Position numbers and translations under genes: made by a program | Notes under the pieces: generated by a model | Seen by the model: only the letters and a program-made list of their open reading frames with translations | The model's database searches: none | Told to the model about the DNA's origin: nothing | Assembly: GCF_024519455.1 (NCBI RefSeq) | Contig: NZ_JALJRY010000001.1 | Coordinates: forward strand, 231,153 to 295,152 | Direction of reading: 5' to 3' | Origin: Streptomyces sp. STR69 | Lineage (GTDB): Bacteria > Actinomycetota > Actinomycetes > Streptomycetales > Streptomycetaceae | Length of the DNA: 64,000 bases | Shown: positions 1 through 7,812 of the stretch, piece by piece | Numbering within the stretch: position 1 is the first letter of the stretch | How the letters are laid out: every line of letters begins with the position of its first letter

Positions 1-148
1 CGGCGTGGCTGTGGTCAGCAGCGGTGTCGTTCACGGATTTCGGCCTGCCCGCCGATCCGAGAAAGCGCCGAAGCACTCCTCCCCGATCCACAGGTACAGC
101 CGCACCTCCCCTGTCGGCTCTGGTGGTGTCCAGTGGAGTCCCTACCAT
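1..148 (-). CDS. sigE: ECF sigma factor, SigE-like (N-terminal fragment)
   Basis: Only the first 49 codons lie in the window; the gene runs off the left edge. The ATG at 148 follows a good ribosome-binding site (GAGGTGG, two bases before the start). The fragment begins M-V-G-T-P-L-D-T-T-R-A-D-R-G-G and has an unstructured, Arg/Gly-rich lead, which I recognise from Streptomyces SigE-type ECF sigma factors; no sigma domain itself is visible. The divergent O-methyltransferase neighbour fits, because sigE and such a methyltransferase are neighbours in mycobacteria (Rv1221/Rv1220c). If correct, it directs RNA polymerase in the cell-envelope stress response. Identity rests on N-terminal resemblance and synteny only. 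Confidence 0.6.
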   Translation of the reverse strand, partial: MVGTPLDTTRADRGGAAVPVDRGGVLRRFLGSAGRPKSVNDTAADHSHA

Positions 149-412
149 AGCCACCTCGCCCGTTAGCTCCGGATAAGGGGTTTTACGAGAATTTGATACA
201 TGCTCATACCGACCTTCCGGCGGTACGAGCCGATGCTCGGGCCCCTGCTCTCGCCGCTGCTCGACGTCCTGATCCATCCTCATCCCCCGCTCTCCCCTCC
301 GGCCGCGTCCCCCAGTGCATTCCTCCCCCTCTAAACGCCCGGTCCCATCAGCAGGTTCCCGGCACCAACGGATACAGTCACGCCCAGGCAACCACGGGGA
401 CAGGAGAGGGTC

Positions 413-1045
413 ATTACCGGCAACCGGCAGACGAGCTGGGCGTTCGCCGACGCCTATGTCGCCGAGGACGAAGCACTGCGCTGGGCCCGGGACCGGGCCC
501 GCGAGGCAGGGCTGCGCTCGGTGTCGCCCGGCACGGGCGCCGCGCTGCGGATGCTGGCCGCCACCGTGGACGCGAAGGCGGTGGCGGAGATCGGTACCGG
601 GACCGGCGTGTCCGGGATGCATCTTCTCCACGGCATGCGGCCGGACGGGGTACTGACCACCGTCGACCAGGAGCCGGACCACCAGCAGTTCGCCCGCCAG
701 GCCTTCCGCGCCTGCGGCTTCGCCAGCAACCGGGCCCGCTTCATCCCGGGCCGCGCCCTGGACGTGCTGCCCCGGCTCGCGGACGCCGGCTACGACCTCG
801 TGTTCTGCGACGGCGACCGGCAGGAGTTCCTGGACTATCTCGCTGAATCGTTGCGCCTGCTGCGTCCGGGTGGCCTGGTGGTCTTCGAGGGCGTTTTCGC
901 CAACGGCCGGACCGTGGATTCGGGCCCCCAGCCCACCGAGGTGCTGCGGCTGCGCGAGCTGCTGCGGGCGGTGCGCGAGATCCCGGAGCTGGTGCCCTCA
1001 CTGCTCCCGGTGGGCGACGGACTGCTGTGCGCGGTCAAGCGCTAG
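413..1045 (+). CDS. SAM-dependent O-methyltransferase, probable ATT start
   Basis: Class I SAM-dependent methyltransferase of the small catechol/caffeoyl-CoA O-methyltransferase type. The SAM-binding glycine motif AEIGTGTGVSG is at about residues 58-68 and the acidic motif VFCDGD follows. The frame has no ATG, GTG or TTG between the upstream stop at 332-334 and the GTG at 521. Starting at 521 would remove the conserved N-terminal helix (NRQTSWAFADAYVAEDEA) that the family carries. An ATT at 413 lies six bases after a strong AGGAGAGGG site, so I place the start there, giving 210 residues; the fallback is GTG 521 (174 residues). It is divergent from the sigE-like gene. The substrate is unknown. 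Confidence 0.75.
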   Translation: MTGNRQTSWAFADAYVAEDEALRWARDRAREAGLRSVSPGTGAALRMLAATVDAKAVAEIGTGTGVSGMHLLHGMRPDGVLTTVDQEPDHQQFARQAFRACGFASNRARFIPGRALDVLPRLADAGYDLVFCDGDRQEFLDYLAESLRLLRPGGLVVFEGVFANGRTVDSGPQPTEVLRLRELLRAVREIPELVPSLLPVGDGLLCAVKR

Positions 1046-1068
1046 GACACCGTGGGAACGCGGGAAAA

Positions 1069-1106
1069 CAGCTGCCCCGGCACCATCTCGGGTGCCGGGG
1101 CAGCTG
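1069..1106. terminator. Bidirectional hairpin terminator
   Basis: A perfect 16-bp inverted repeat (CAGCTGCCCCGGCACC, 1069-1084, and its complement at 1091-1106) with a 6-base loop lies between the convergent methyltransferase and DUF3117 genes. There is no strong T tract, as is usual for Streptomyces terminators. Confidence 0.8.
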
Positions 1107-1132
1107 AAGGGGTATGGTCGCGTTCCGCCGCG

Positions 1133-1300
1133 TCAGCCGACGACCTTCTTGAGGGCGTCGCCCAGCGCGTCGGCCTCGTCAGGGGTCAGCTCGACGACGA
1201 GCCGACCGCCGCCTTCGAGCGGAACGCGCATGACGATGCCCCGCCCCTCCTTGGTCACCTCGAGCGGGCCATCGCCCGTCCGCGGCTTCATGGCCGCCAT
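1133..1300 (-). CDS. DUF3117 family small protein
   Basis: A 55-residue protein starting M-A-A-M-K-P-R-T-G-D-G-P, the hallmark of the DUF3117 family found across Actinobacteria. It has a compact predicted beta-strand core (EVTKEGRGIVMRVP, then RLVVELTP) and a C-terminal helix rich in Ala, Asp and Lys. The ATG at 1300 is preceded by AAGGGGA; longer in-frame starts upstream lack family similarity. No function is established for the family. The mycobacterial equivalent, as I recall Rv1211, also sits beside tagA, which supports a conserved but unknown housekeeping role. It is probably monocistronic, with its own terminator at 1069-1106. Confidence 0.9.
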   Translation of the reverse strand: MAAMKPRTGDGPLEVTKEGRGIVMRVPLEGGGRLVVELTPDEADALGDALKKVVG

Positions 1301-1675
1301 GCTCGTTCCCCTTCCTGAAACCAGCTCATCGTCGCCGACGGCCCCATGGAGGGCACGCGCGGCCCCTAATGAGACACGCGTCACCGGCATCGAACACATT
1401 GCTTCCAAGCCATTATCCCGCATCTCAGGACCCGATGACCAACATCAGTCGGCATCGCTTGAGCAACGCGCGCGAGCAAAACCACCCAATTCGCCGATGT
1501 GACTGCGATACTTCGCCGCCGCGCGGACCCCAGCCGACGGAATCCGGACCGGAATTCTTTGACGCAGGTCACACGTCCGGTCCGGTGCGTGGACGGCGAT
1601 CTCCGCCATGCTTGCCTACAGACCTAGGACGTACCGACGGGTACGCCGGAGCCGCCACACCGGAGGGGACACACC
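1301..1675. other. Intergenic region between DUF3117 and enoyl-CoA hydratase
   Basis: 375 bases without a convincing gene. It must hold two divergent promoters. On the minus strand GATAAT (complement of 1412-1417) with a TTGGTC 19 bases further upstream is a poor candidate. On the plus side an inverted repeat GTACC-GACG-GGTAC at 1631-1644 lies about 30 bases before the hydratase start and could be an operator. Confidence 0.4.
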
Positions 1676-2479
1676 ATGGCCGACACCGTGCTCTACGAGG
1701 TGAGCGACGGACTCGCGACGATCACGCTGAACCGCCCGGAGGCGATGAACGCGCTGAACATCGCGACCAAGGTCGCCCTCCGGGAGGCGGTACAGGCCGC
1801 GGCGGGCGACGACGCCGTACGGGCGGTGCTGCTGACCGCGGCCGGGGACCGGGCGTTCTGCGTGGGCCAGGACCTCAAGGAGCACATCACGCTGCTGGCC
1901 TCCGACCGCGAGGCCGGGACCGGGGCCACCATGACCACGGTCAAGGAGCACTACAACCCCATCGTGCGGGCGCTGGCCGGGATGGCGAAGCCCGTGGTGG
2001 CCGGGGTGAACGGGGTCGCGGCCGGGGCCGGCTTCGGGCTCGCGCTGGCCGCGGACTACCGCGTGGTGGCGGACACCGCAGGCTTCAACACGTCCTTCGC
2101 GGGCGTGGCGCTGACCGCGGACTCCGGCATCTCCTGGACGCTGCCCAGGGTCGTCGGTCCCGGGCGCGCCTCCGACCTGCTGCTGTTCCCGCGCACGATC
2201 ACGGCGCAGGACGCGTACGACCTGGGGATCGCCAACCGTCTCGTGCCCGCGGGCGAGCTGCACGCCGAGGCCGAGAAGGTGGCGCGGGCCCTGGCCGACG
2301 GGCCGACGGTGGCGTACGCGGCGCTCAAGGAGGCGGTGGCCTACGGCTTCTCGCACACCCTGGAGGAGACGCTGGAGAAGGAGGACGAACTCCAGTCCCG
2401 CGCGGGCGCGTCGGAGGACCACGCGATCGCTGTGCAGGCGTTCGTCAACAAGGAGAAGCCGAAGTATCTGGGACGCTGA
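1676..2479 (+). CDS. Enoyl-CoA hydratase/isomerase family protein
   Basis: A 267-residue crotonase-fold enzyme acting on acyl-CoA thioesters in the cytoplasm. The oxyanion-hole segments are visible: AFCVGQDLKE near residue 60 and GVNGVAAGAGFGLALAAD near residue 105. The active-site stretch has TADSGISWTLPR near residue 144, where hydratases usually carry a catalytic Glu. The Asp-Ser-Gly-Ile-Ser pattern is closer to PaaG-type isomerases, so an isomerase role in phenylacetate or fatty-acid breakdown is possible. The ATG at 1676 follows GGAGGGGACACACC. The gene ends only two bases before the convergent tag gene, with no terminator between them. Confidence 0.85.
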   Translation: MADTVLYEVSDGLATITLNRPEAMNALNIATKVALREAVQAAAGDDAVRAVLLTAAGDRAFCVGQDLKEHITLLASDREAGTGATMTTVKEHYNPIVRALAGMAKPVVAGVNGVAAGAGFGLALAADYRVVADTAGFNTSFAGVALTADSGISWTLPRVVGPGRASDLLLFPRTITAQDAYDLGIANRLVPAGELHAEAEKVARALADGPTVAYAALKEAVAYGFSHTLEETLEKEDELQSRAGASEDHAIAVQAFVNKEKPKYLGR

Positions 2480-2481
2480 GT

Positions 2482-3054
2482 TCAGGGGCGGCGGGCCACA
2501 CAGTCCACCAGGTGGTCGTCCACCAGCCCGCACGCCTGCATCAGGGCGTACGCCGTCGTCGGCCCGACGAATTTCAGGCCCCGCTTCTTCAGGGCCTTCG
2601 ACAGGGCCGTCGACTCGTCCGTGACCGCCGGGACGTCCCCGAGTCTCTTCGGGGCCGGGCCCGGGGTCGGGGCGTGGGACCAGATGAACTCGTCCAGCTC
2701 GCCCGGCGCCCAGTCGGCCAGCACGCGCGCGTTGGCGATCGTCGCGTCGACCTTGGCGCGGTTGCGGATGATGCCGGCGTCGGCGAGGAGGCGTTCGCGG
2801 TCGGCGTCCGTGAAGGTGGCCACCTCCGCGATCCTGAAGCCCGCGAATGCGGCCCGGAAGCCCTCGCGGCGGCGCAGGATCGTGATCCAGGAGAGGCCCG
2901 ACTGGAAGGCCTCCAGGGAGAGCCGTTCGTAGAGGGCGTCGTCGCCGTGGACCGGGCGGCCCCACTCCTCGTCGTGGTAGGTGACGTAGTCCTCGGTGGA
3001 CAGCGCCCAGGGGCAGCGCAGGGCACCGTCGGCACCGGCCACGGCGTCGCTCAC
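2482..3054 (-). CDS. tag: DNA-3-methyladenine glycosylase I
   Basis: 190 residues, the usual length for Tag. It removes 3-methyladenine from alkylated DNA, starting base excision repair. Family signatures are RCPWA near residue 12, YHDEEWGRP near residue 25, the helix-hairpin-helix stretch LSWITILRRREGFR near residue 52, and the C-terminal YALMQACGLVDDH. The GTG at 3054 overlaps the stop of the upstream DivIVA-domain gene in a GTGA, which fixes the start and implies translational coupling. The pairing DivIVA-like then tagA also occurs in mycobacteria (Rv1209/Rv1210, from memory). Confidence 0.93.
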   Translation of the reverse strand: MSDAVAGADGALRCPWALSTEDYVTYHDEEWGRPVHGDDALYERLSLEAFQSGLSWITILRRREGFRAAFAGFRIAEVATFTDADRERLLADAGIIRNRAKVDATIANARVLADWAPGELDEFIWSHAPTPGPAPKRLGDVPAVTDESTALSKALKKRGLKFVGPTTAYALMQACGLVDDHLVDCVARRP

Positions 3055-3398
3055 TGGTGGTCGCCTTCCGCGGGCTTCTCGATCGAGACGCGGTGGTTCT
3101 GCGCGCCCGCCAACGCGGACTCCAGGTCGGCGATCCGGGCGTCCCGCTCGGCGAGTTCGGCGCCGATGCGGCTCAGCGCGTCGTCCACCTCGGCCATGCG
3201 GTAGCCCCGCGCGGCGAGCGGGAAGCGAATGCTCTCCACGTCGGCCTGGTCGACCGGCCGGTCCAGGGGCAGCGCGTCGTCGAGGCGCTCGGGCGCGACG
3301 TCGGGCAGCGGGGCGTTCTCGCCGCCGCCGATCACCGAGAGGGTCACGGCGCCGACCACGACGGCGAGCCCGACGACCAGGAACAGGAACATGAACAT
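3051..3398 (-). CDS. DivIVA-domain membrane protein
   Basis: A 115-residue protein with one N-terminal membrane segment (FMFLFLVVGLAVVVGAVTL, residues 2-20). A cytosolic DivIVA-like motif follows near residues 58-75 (IRFPLAARGYRMAEVDDAL) and then a short predicted coiled coil (residues 75-100, AELAERDARIADLE). The motif is known from DivIVA/Wag31 family proteins that sense membrane curvature or organise polar growth. ATG 3398 has GTGGAG upstream; ATG 3392 is an alternative. It lies first in a two-gene unit with tag. Whether it works in growth or only scaffolds is not evident. Confidence 0.82.
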   Translation of the reverse strand: MFMFLFLVVGLAVVVGAVTLSVIGGGENAPLPDVAPERLDDALPLDRPVDQADVESIRFPLAARGYRMAEVDDALSRIGAELAERDARIADLESALAGAQNHRVSIEKPAEGDHQ

Positions 3399-3533
3399 CT
3401 CTGAGGTCTCCACGGGCGTCGATGTCGGACGTGCCGAAGCCGAATGTGTCAGGGTCCGATCGTGCCATGCGACGCTGACAGTTAGGGTCACAGGCGGCTG
3501 AAGACCGGTAGGTACTAGGAGAGGTCACAGGGG

Positions 3534-4394
3534 ATGCTCAGGCTGGGCAGGCGTGAATTCGACGCGCACGAGCCGGTGATCATGGCGATCGTGAACCGGA
3601 CCCCGGACTCCTTCTACGACCAGGGGGCGACGTTCCGCGACGAGCCCGCCCTCGCGCGCGTGGAGCAGGCGGTGGCGGAGGGCGCCGCCATCATCGACAT
3701 CGGCGGGGTCAAGGCCGGCCCCGGCGAGGACGTCACCGCCGAGGAGGAGGCGCGGCGCACGGTCGGTTTCGTGGCCGAGGTGCGGCGGCGCTTCCCGGAC
3801 GTGATCATCAGCGTCGACACCTGGCGGCACGAGGTCGGCGAGGCCGTCTGCGAGGTCGGCGCGGATCTCCTGAACGACGCGTGGGGCGGCGTCGACCCCC
3901 GGCTCGCGGAGGTCGCCGCGCGGTACGGGGTGGGCCTGGTGTGCACGCACGCGGGCGGCGCCGAGCCGCGGACACGTCCGCACCGGGTGACGTACGACGA
4001 CGTCATGGCCGACATCCTGCGCGTGACCCTGGGGCTGGCCGAGCGGGCTGTGTCACTGGGGGTGCCCAGGGAGTCGGTGCTGATCGATCCCGGGCACGAC
4101 TTCGGGAAGAGCACGCGGCACAGTCTGGAGGCGACGCGGCGGCTCGGGGAGATGGTCGACACGGGGTGGCCGGTGCTGGTGTCGCTGTCCAACAAGGACT
4201 TCGTGGGCGAGACGCTCGACAAGCCGGTCAAGGAGCGGGTTGTCGGGACGCTCGCGACCACTGCCGTGTCGGCGTGGCTGGGGGCGCAGGTGTATCGGGT
4301 GCACGAGGTTGCGGAGACGCGGCAGGTGCTGGACATGGTGGCGTCCATTGCCGGGCATCGGCCGCCGGCTGTGGCGCGGCGGGGGCTGGCCTGA
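3534..4394 (+). CDS. folP2: FolP2-type dihydropteroate synthase homologue
   Basis: A 286-residue TIM-barrel of the DHPS family. Residues 17-29 read MAIVNRTPDSFYD where true DHPS has M-G-V-N-x-T-P-D-S-F-S-D-G. SVDTWRHEV and LLNDAWGG match the family. The C-terminal substrate loop reads SLSNKDFVGE, whereas catalytic enzymes have S-R-K-S-F/M. These changes match the FolP2 branch, which in mycobacteria is thought not to make dihydropteroate. Start ATG 3534 follows AGGAGAGGTC. It is divergent from the DivIVA/tag unit. Likely role: unknown pterin-like or related chemistry rather than the main folate step. The folate-operon partners folB/folK are not adjacent. Confidence 0.85.
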   Translation: MLRLGRREFDAHEPVIMAIVNRTPDSFYDQGATFRDEPALARVEQAVAEGAAIIDIGGVKAGPGEDVTAEEEARRTVGFVAEVRRRFPDVIISVDTWRHEVGEAVCEVGADLLNDAWGGVDPRLAEVAARYGVGLVCTHAGGAEPRTRPHRVTYDDVMADILRVTLGLAERAVSLGVPRESVLIDPGHDFGKSTRHSLEATRRLGEMVDTGWPVLVSLSNKDFVGETLDKPVKERVVGTLATTAVSAWLGAQVYRVHEVAETRQVLDMVASIAGHRPPAVARRGLA

Positions 4395-4460
4395 TTTTTT
4401 TCGCCCCCGCCGCCCCTGCCCGTCCCGTCCCTGGAGGCTGCCGCCCCCAGACCCCCGCTT

Positions 4461-4501
4461 CGGCCCCGAAAGGGCCTCGTCCTCAAACGCCGGACGGGCT
4501 G
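4461..4501. repeat. Dispersed Streptomyces intergenic repeat
   Basis: The stretch containing GGCCTCGTCCTCAAACGCCG followed by GACGGGCTG is a sequence I recognise as recurring many times in Streptomyces intergenic regions. Here it fills the gap between the convergent folP2-like and LOG genes and contains a short GGCCCC/GGGCC-type hairpin. It may act in termination; copy number in this genome cannot be judged from one window. Confidence 0.55.
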
Positions 4502-4505
4502 TTTC

Positions 4506-5264
4506 CTACCTGCCGGCTTCCTTCGAAACGAGGGCGACCGCCTCGTCCACGTCGTCCGTCACGTGGAACAGCAGCAGGTCCTTCTCCGACGCCTTGCCCT
4601 GGGCGATCAGCGTGTTCTTCAGCCAGTCGACCAGGCCGCCCCAGTACTCGCTGCCGAACAGCACGATCGGGAAGCGGGTGACCTTCTGGGTCTGCACGAG
4701 GGTCAGGGCCTCGAAGAGTTCGTCGAGGGTGCCGAGGCCGCCGGGGAGGACCACGAAGCCCTGGGCGTACTTGACGAACATCATTTTGCGGACGAAGAAG
4801 TAACGGAAGTTCAGGCCGATGTCGACGTAGGCGTTGAGCCCCTGCTCGAAGGGCAGCTCGATGCCCAGGCCGACGGAGATGCCCTTGGCCTCCAGGGCGC
4901 CCTTGTTGGCCGCCTCCATGGCTCCGGGGCCGCCGCCGGTGATCACGGCCCACCCGGCGTCCACGAGGGCGTGTCCGAGCCGTACGCCCGCCTCGTACTC
5001 CGGTGAGTCCGGCTTGGTGCGGGCCGAGCCGAACACGCTGATCGCGGGCGGCAGTTCGGCCAGCGTGCCGAAGCCCTCGATGAACTCCGACTGGATGCGC
5101 AGAACGCGCCACGGGTCGGTGTGGACCCAGTCCGAGGGCCCGCCCGCGTCCAGGAGACGCTGGTCGGTCGTGCTCGCGGTCACCTGGCCGCGCCTCCGGA
5201 GGACCGGTCCCAGGCGCTGCTCCTCCGGTGGCTGCTGCTTGCCCTCGGGGTTGCCTGTAGCCAT
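4506..5264 (-). CDS. LOG family protein (TIGR00730-type)
   Basis: 252 residues, Rossmann-like. It has GGGPGAMEAANKGA near residue 110 and the signature PGGLGTLDE near residue 170. These bind the nucleotide and the ribose-phosphate in LOG enzymes, which hydrolyse cytokinin riboside or other nucleoside 5'-monophosphates. It is often mis-annotated as lysine decarboxylase. ATG 5264 has GGAGGG eight bases upstream; an in-frame ATG at 5279 lies inside that site and is rejected. About 50 N-terminal residues precede the core and look disordered. Same strand as dapE (77 bases upstream), a neighbourhood also seen in mycobacteria (Rv1202 and Rv1205). Confidence 0.88.
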   Translation of the reverse strand: MATGNPEGKQQPPEEQRLGPVLRRRGQVTASTTDQRLLDAGGPSDWVHTDPWRVLRIQSEFIEGFGTLAELPPAISVFGSARTKPDSPEYEAGVRLGHALVDAGWAVITGGGPGAMEAANKGALEAKGISVGLGIELPFEQGLNAYVDIGLNFRYFFVRKMMFVKYAQGFVVLPGGLGTLDELFEALTLVQTQKVTRFPIVLFGSEYWGGLVDWLKNTLIAQGKASEKDLLLFHVTDDVDEAVALVSKEAGR

Positions 5265-5341
5265 GTGCGCTCCCTCCACTTGCAGGTGTTTCGTACCTCA
5301 GCGTAGGTCTACGCGGGTTACGGAGGGGGGACATACGGATG

Positions 5342-6421
5342 TCAGGCGGTGAGCCAGTCCCGCAGTCGCCGCTCCGCCTCGGGGACGAGAGCCGCCTCGA
5401 CCCTCTCGTCCACCTTGTGGGCGAGGAGTTGGGCACCGGGGCCGTAGTTCACCGCGGGCACTCCGAGGGCGCTGAAACGGGCCACGTCGGTCCAGCCGAA
5501 CTTGGGGCGGGCCTCGCCGCCGACGGCCGCCATGAAGGCCGCGGCGGCCGGGTGGGTCAGGCCGGGGCGGGCCCCTCCGGTGTGGTCGTCGACGACGAAC
5601 TCGTCGACCCCGCAGTCGGCGAAGTAGTCGCGCACGAAGGCCTCCGCCTCCGCCTCGCTGCGGTCGGGCGCGTAGCGGAAGTTGACGACCAGGGTGCACG
5701 CGTCGGGGATCACGTTGGTGGCCACGCCCCCTTCCACCCGCACCGCGTTGAGGCCCTCGTGGAACTGAAGACCGTCCACGACCGGTGTGCGGGCCTCGTA
5801 GGCGGCGAGTTTGGCCAGCGCCCTGGAGGCGGCGTGGATCGCGTTGGAGCCCATCCACGCGCGCGCGGAGTGCGCTCGTTCTCCCTTGAACTTCAGGAAC
5901 ATCCTCAGCGTGCCCTGGCAGCCGCCCTCGACCTGACCGTCCGTCGGCTCCAGGAGGACCGCGAAATCGCCCTCCAGCCACTCGGGATGGGCTTCGGAGA
6001 CGTGCTTGAGGCCGTTGAGAGGAGCGGCGACCTCCTCGTTGTCGTAGAAGACGAACGTCAGGTCGCGGTTGGGGACCGGGACCGTGGCCGCGAGGCGGAG
6101 TTGGACCGCGACGCCGGACTTCATGTCGCAGGTGCCGCAGCCCCACAGGACGCCGTTCTCGTCGAGGCGCGAGGGGACGTTCCCGGCGATCGGGACCGTG
6201 TCGATGTGGCCGGCCAGAATGACGCGTTCCGTACGGCCCAGGTTCGTGCGCGCGACGATGTTGTTGCCGTACCGGTCGACCGTCAGGTGGGGCAGGGCAC
6301 GCAGCGCGGTCTCGACGGCGTCCGCGAGGGGCTTCTCACTGCCGCTCTCCGAGGGGAGGTCGACGAGCTGCGCGGTGAGCCGTGCGGCGTCCAGCGTGAG
6401 GTCAAGTGGGGTATCGGCCAT
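5342..6421 (-). CDS. dapE: Succinyl-diaminopimelate desuccinylase
   Basis: 359 residues, M20 metallopeptidase family. The enzyme hydrolyses N-succinyl-LL-diaminopimelate in lysine and peptidoglycan precursor synthesis. Metal ligands and catalytic residues are recognisable: LAGHIDTVP near residue 77, GCGTCDMKSG near residue 105, FYDNEEVA near residue 135 with the Glu pair, and LLEPTDG near residue 165. The C-terminal KVDERV carries the usual late segment, although the expected His is replaced in the visible motif AHKVDE by an adjacent His. ATG 6421 is chosen because upstream codons lack similarity; AGGGTCG is the likely ribosome-binding site. dapC, the preceding pathway step, lies 2 kb away on the same strand. 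Confidence 0.88.
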   Translation of the reverse strand: MADTPLDLTLDAARLTAQLVDLPSESGSEKPLADAVETALRALPHLTVDRYGNNIVARTNLGRTERVILAGHIDTVPIAGNVPSRLDENGVLWGCGTCDMKSGVAVQLRLAATVPVPNRDLTFVFYDNEEVAAPLNGLKHVSEAHPEWLEGDFAVLLEPTDGQVEGGCQGTLRMFLKFKGERAHSARAWMGSNAIHAASRALAKLAAYEARTPVVDGLQFHEGLNAVRVEGGVATNVIPDACTLVVNFRYAPDRSEAEAEAFVRDYFADCGVDEFVVDDHTGGARPGLTHPAAAAFMAAVGGEARPKFGWTDVARFSALGVPAVNYGPGAQLLAHKVDERVEAALVPEAERRLRDWLTA

Positions 6422-6456
6422 GCCGTCGACCCTAACGCGAAGGGCGTCTCCACCGT

Positions 6457-6484
6457 TTGTCCACACCCGGCTCAGCGGTAACAG
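6457..6484 (+). promoter_or_regulatory. Possible sigma70-type promoter
   Basis: TTGTCC (6457-6462) and TAACAG (6479-6484) are separated by 16 bases, 22 bases before the start of the exported lysozyme-like gene and divergent from dapE. It is a reasonable HrdB-type match but was found by eye only. Confidence 0.35.
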
Positions 6485-6506
6485 GAGCCTCCGCTACCTT
6501 GTGGGG

Positions 6507-7529
6507 ATGCCTGAGCAGTCCCCCACCCCAAAGAAGCGTCGACGTGGTCGCCTCTTCCGGTTCTCGGCCGCCTTCGTGGTGCTGCTCGCGGTCGCGGGCT
6601 ACCTGGTCGTCCAGTACGTCACCGGCGGCCGGGGCGGCCCCGGCTGCAAGGTGGTGTCCGGGAAGGACGACGGCCAGGAGTTCGAGTTCACGCAGGAGCA
6701 GACGATGAACGCGGCGACGATCGCCGCCGTCGGCACCGGGCGCGGCATGCCCGAGCGGGCCGTGACGATCGCGCTGGCGACCGCGATCCAGGAGTCGCAG
6801 CTCGTCAACATCACCCATGGGGACCGGGATTCGCTCGGCCTGTTCCAGCAGCGGCCCTCGCAGGGCTGGGGCACCGAGAAGCAGATCATGGACCCGACGT
6901 ACGCGGCGAGCGTCTTCTACGAGCACCTGGCCAAGGTGGACGACTACCAGAAGCTCCCCCTCACCGTCGCCGCGCAGCGCGTGCAGCGCAGCGGTTACCC
7001 GGAGGCGTACGCCAAGCACGAGCCCGACGCCGCGCTGCTGTCCGCCGCCCTCACCGGGCAGTCGGCCGCCACGCTGACCTGCCAGGGCCTCCCGGACACC
7101 ACACAGACCTCCACCGGCCCGGACGCCGTACGGGCCGCGCTGGTACGGGACTTCGGGCGCGAGGTGCTGAAGGAGACCGGCGCGGAGGTGACCGGCGGCG
7201 GGACGACGTCCAAGAGCACGTCCGCGTCCAAGGGCACGTCCGAGTCGAAGGCCAAGTCCAAGGGCAAGTCCACGGCTACGCCGTCTCCGAGCGCGAGTGC
7301 GACGGGCGGGAGCAGCACGGTGACCCTGCCGGTGCGGTCCGGCAGCACGAAGACCGGCTGGCAGCTCGCACACTGGGCGGTCGCCAACTCCTCGGTGCTG
7401 CACATCGACCGCGTGTCGTACGCGGGTCGCGAGTGGGCCGCGGGCAGCGCGAACGACCCGTGGCACTCCACCGGCACGAAGGCCGCGGGCGGGGTCCGCA
7501 TCGTGACCGAGAGTCCGTCCGGGCAGTAG
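6507..7529 (+). CDS. Membrane-anchored lysozyme-like protein
   Basis: 340 residues. A basic N-terminus (KKRRRGR) is followed by one membrane segment (residues 17-36), so most of the protein is outside. The extracellular part contains IALATAIQESQLVN near residue 93 and DSLGLFQQRPSQGWG near residue 112. This resembles the lysozyme/lytic transglycosylase fold, with the Glu of AIQES as possible acid. Homologues are often labelled heavy-metal transporter without basis. Residues about 230-275 are a Ser/Thr/Lys linker, followed by a small C-terminal domain. ATG 6507 follows a weak GTGGGG. A role in peptidoglycan turnover is inferred, not shown. Confidence 0.7.
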   Translation: MPEQSPTPKKRRRGRLFRFSAAFVVLLAVAGYLVVQYVTGGRGGPGCKVVSGKDDGQEFEFTQEQTMNAATIAAVGTGRGMPERAVTIALATAIQESQLVNITHGDRDSLGLFQQRPSQGWGTEKQIMDPTYAASVFYEHLAKVDDYQKLPLTVAAQRVQRSGYPEAYAKHEPDAALLSAALTGQSAATLTCQGLPDTTQTSTGPDAVRAALVRDFGREVLKETGAEVTGGGTTSKSTSASKGTSESKAKSKGKSTATPSPSASATGGSSTVTLPVRSGSTKTGWQLAHWAVANSSVLHIDRVSYAGREWAAGSANDPWHSTGTKAAGGVRIVTESPSGQ

Positions 7530-7540
7530 CCGGGCAGTAG

Positions 7541-7558
7541 TACGGGTCCTCACCCGTA
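7541..7558 (+). terminator. Short hairpin after the lysozyme-like gene
   Basis: TACGGGT (7541-7547) and ACCCGTA (7552-7558) form a perfect 7-bp stem with a CCTC loop, 11 bases beyond the stop codon. There is no T tract, so termination is plausible but weak. Confidence 0.45.
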
Positions 7559-7684
7559 GGGGTCATGCGTGGCCGATCGGGGGCCGGGGGTGCTCAGGTT
7601 TTCGCCTGGTCACCCTCGGGTGTGCCGGAGTCCTTGAAAACAAAGGGCTGCCGGCATTCGGGAGGCTTTCGAGACGGGCGCTCT

Positions 7685-7712
7685 TTGTCCGTTTTTATCC
7701 GTAGCTGATAAT
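7685..7712 (+). promoter_or_regulatory. Probable promoter of the small secreted protein
   Basis: TTGTCC (7685-7690) and GATAAT (7707-7712) are spaced by 16 bases, leaving an untranslated leader of roughly 95 bases before ATG 7813. The rest of 7530-7812 holds no gene that I can support. Confidence 0.45.
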
Positions 7713-7812
7713 GCGACGCATTGCCAACTCTTTACGTTGGCGCTCCGCAACCTTCGCGCGCTTCGAGCGGTAGTCACTGCGTCCGAGCCCGGAGATCAAC
7801 ACAAGGAGCATC

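Noticed and set aside
4395..4460. T-rich hairpin terminator after the folP2-like gene.
   Set aside because: A short T run follows the stop codon, but no stable stem precedes it; the dispersed repeat beyond is a better candidate.
5265..5279. Upstream ATG of the LOG gene (5279).
   Set aside because: It lies within the ribosome-binding site of the better ATG at 5264.
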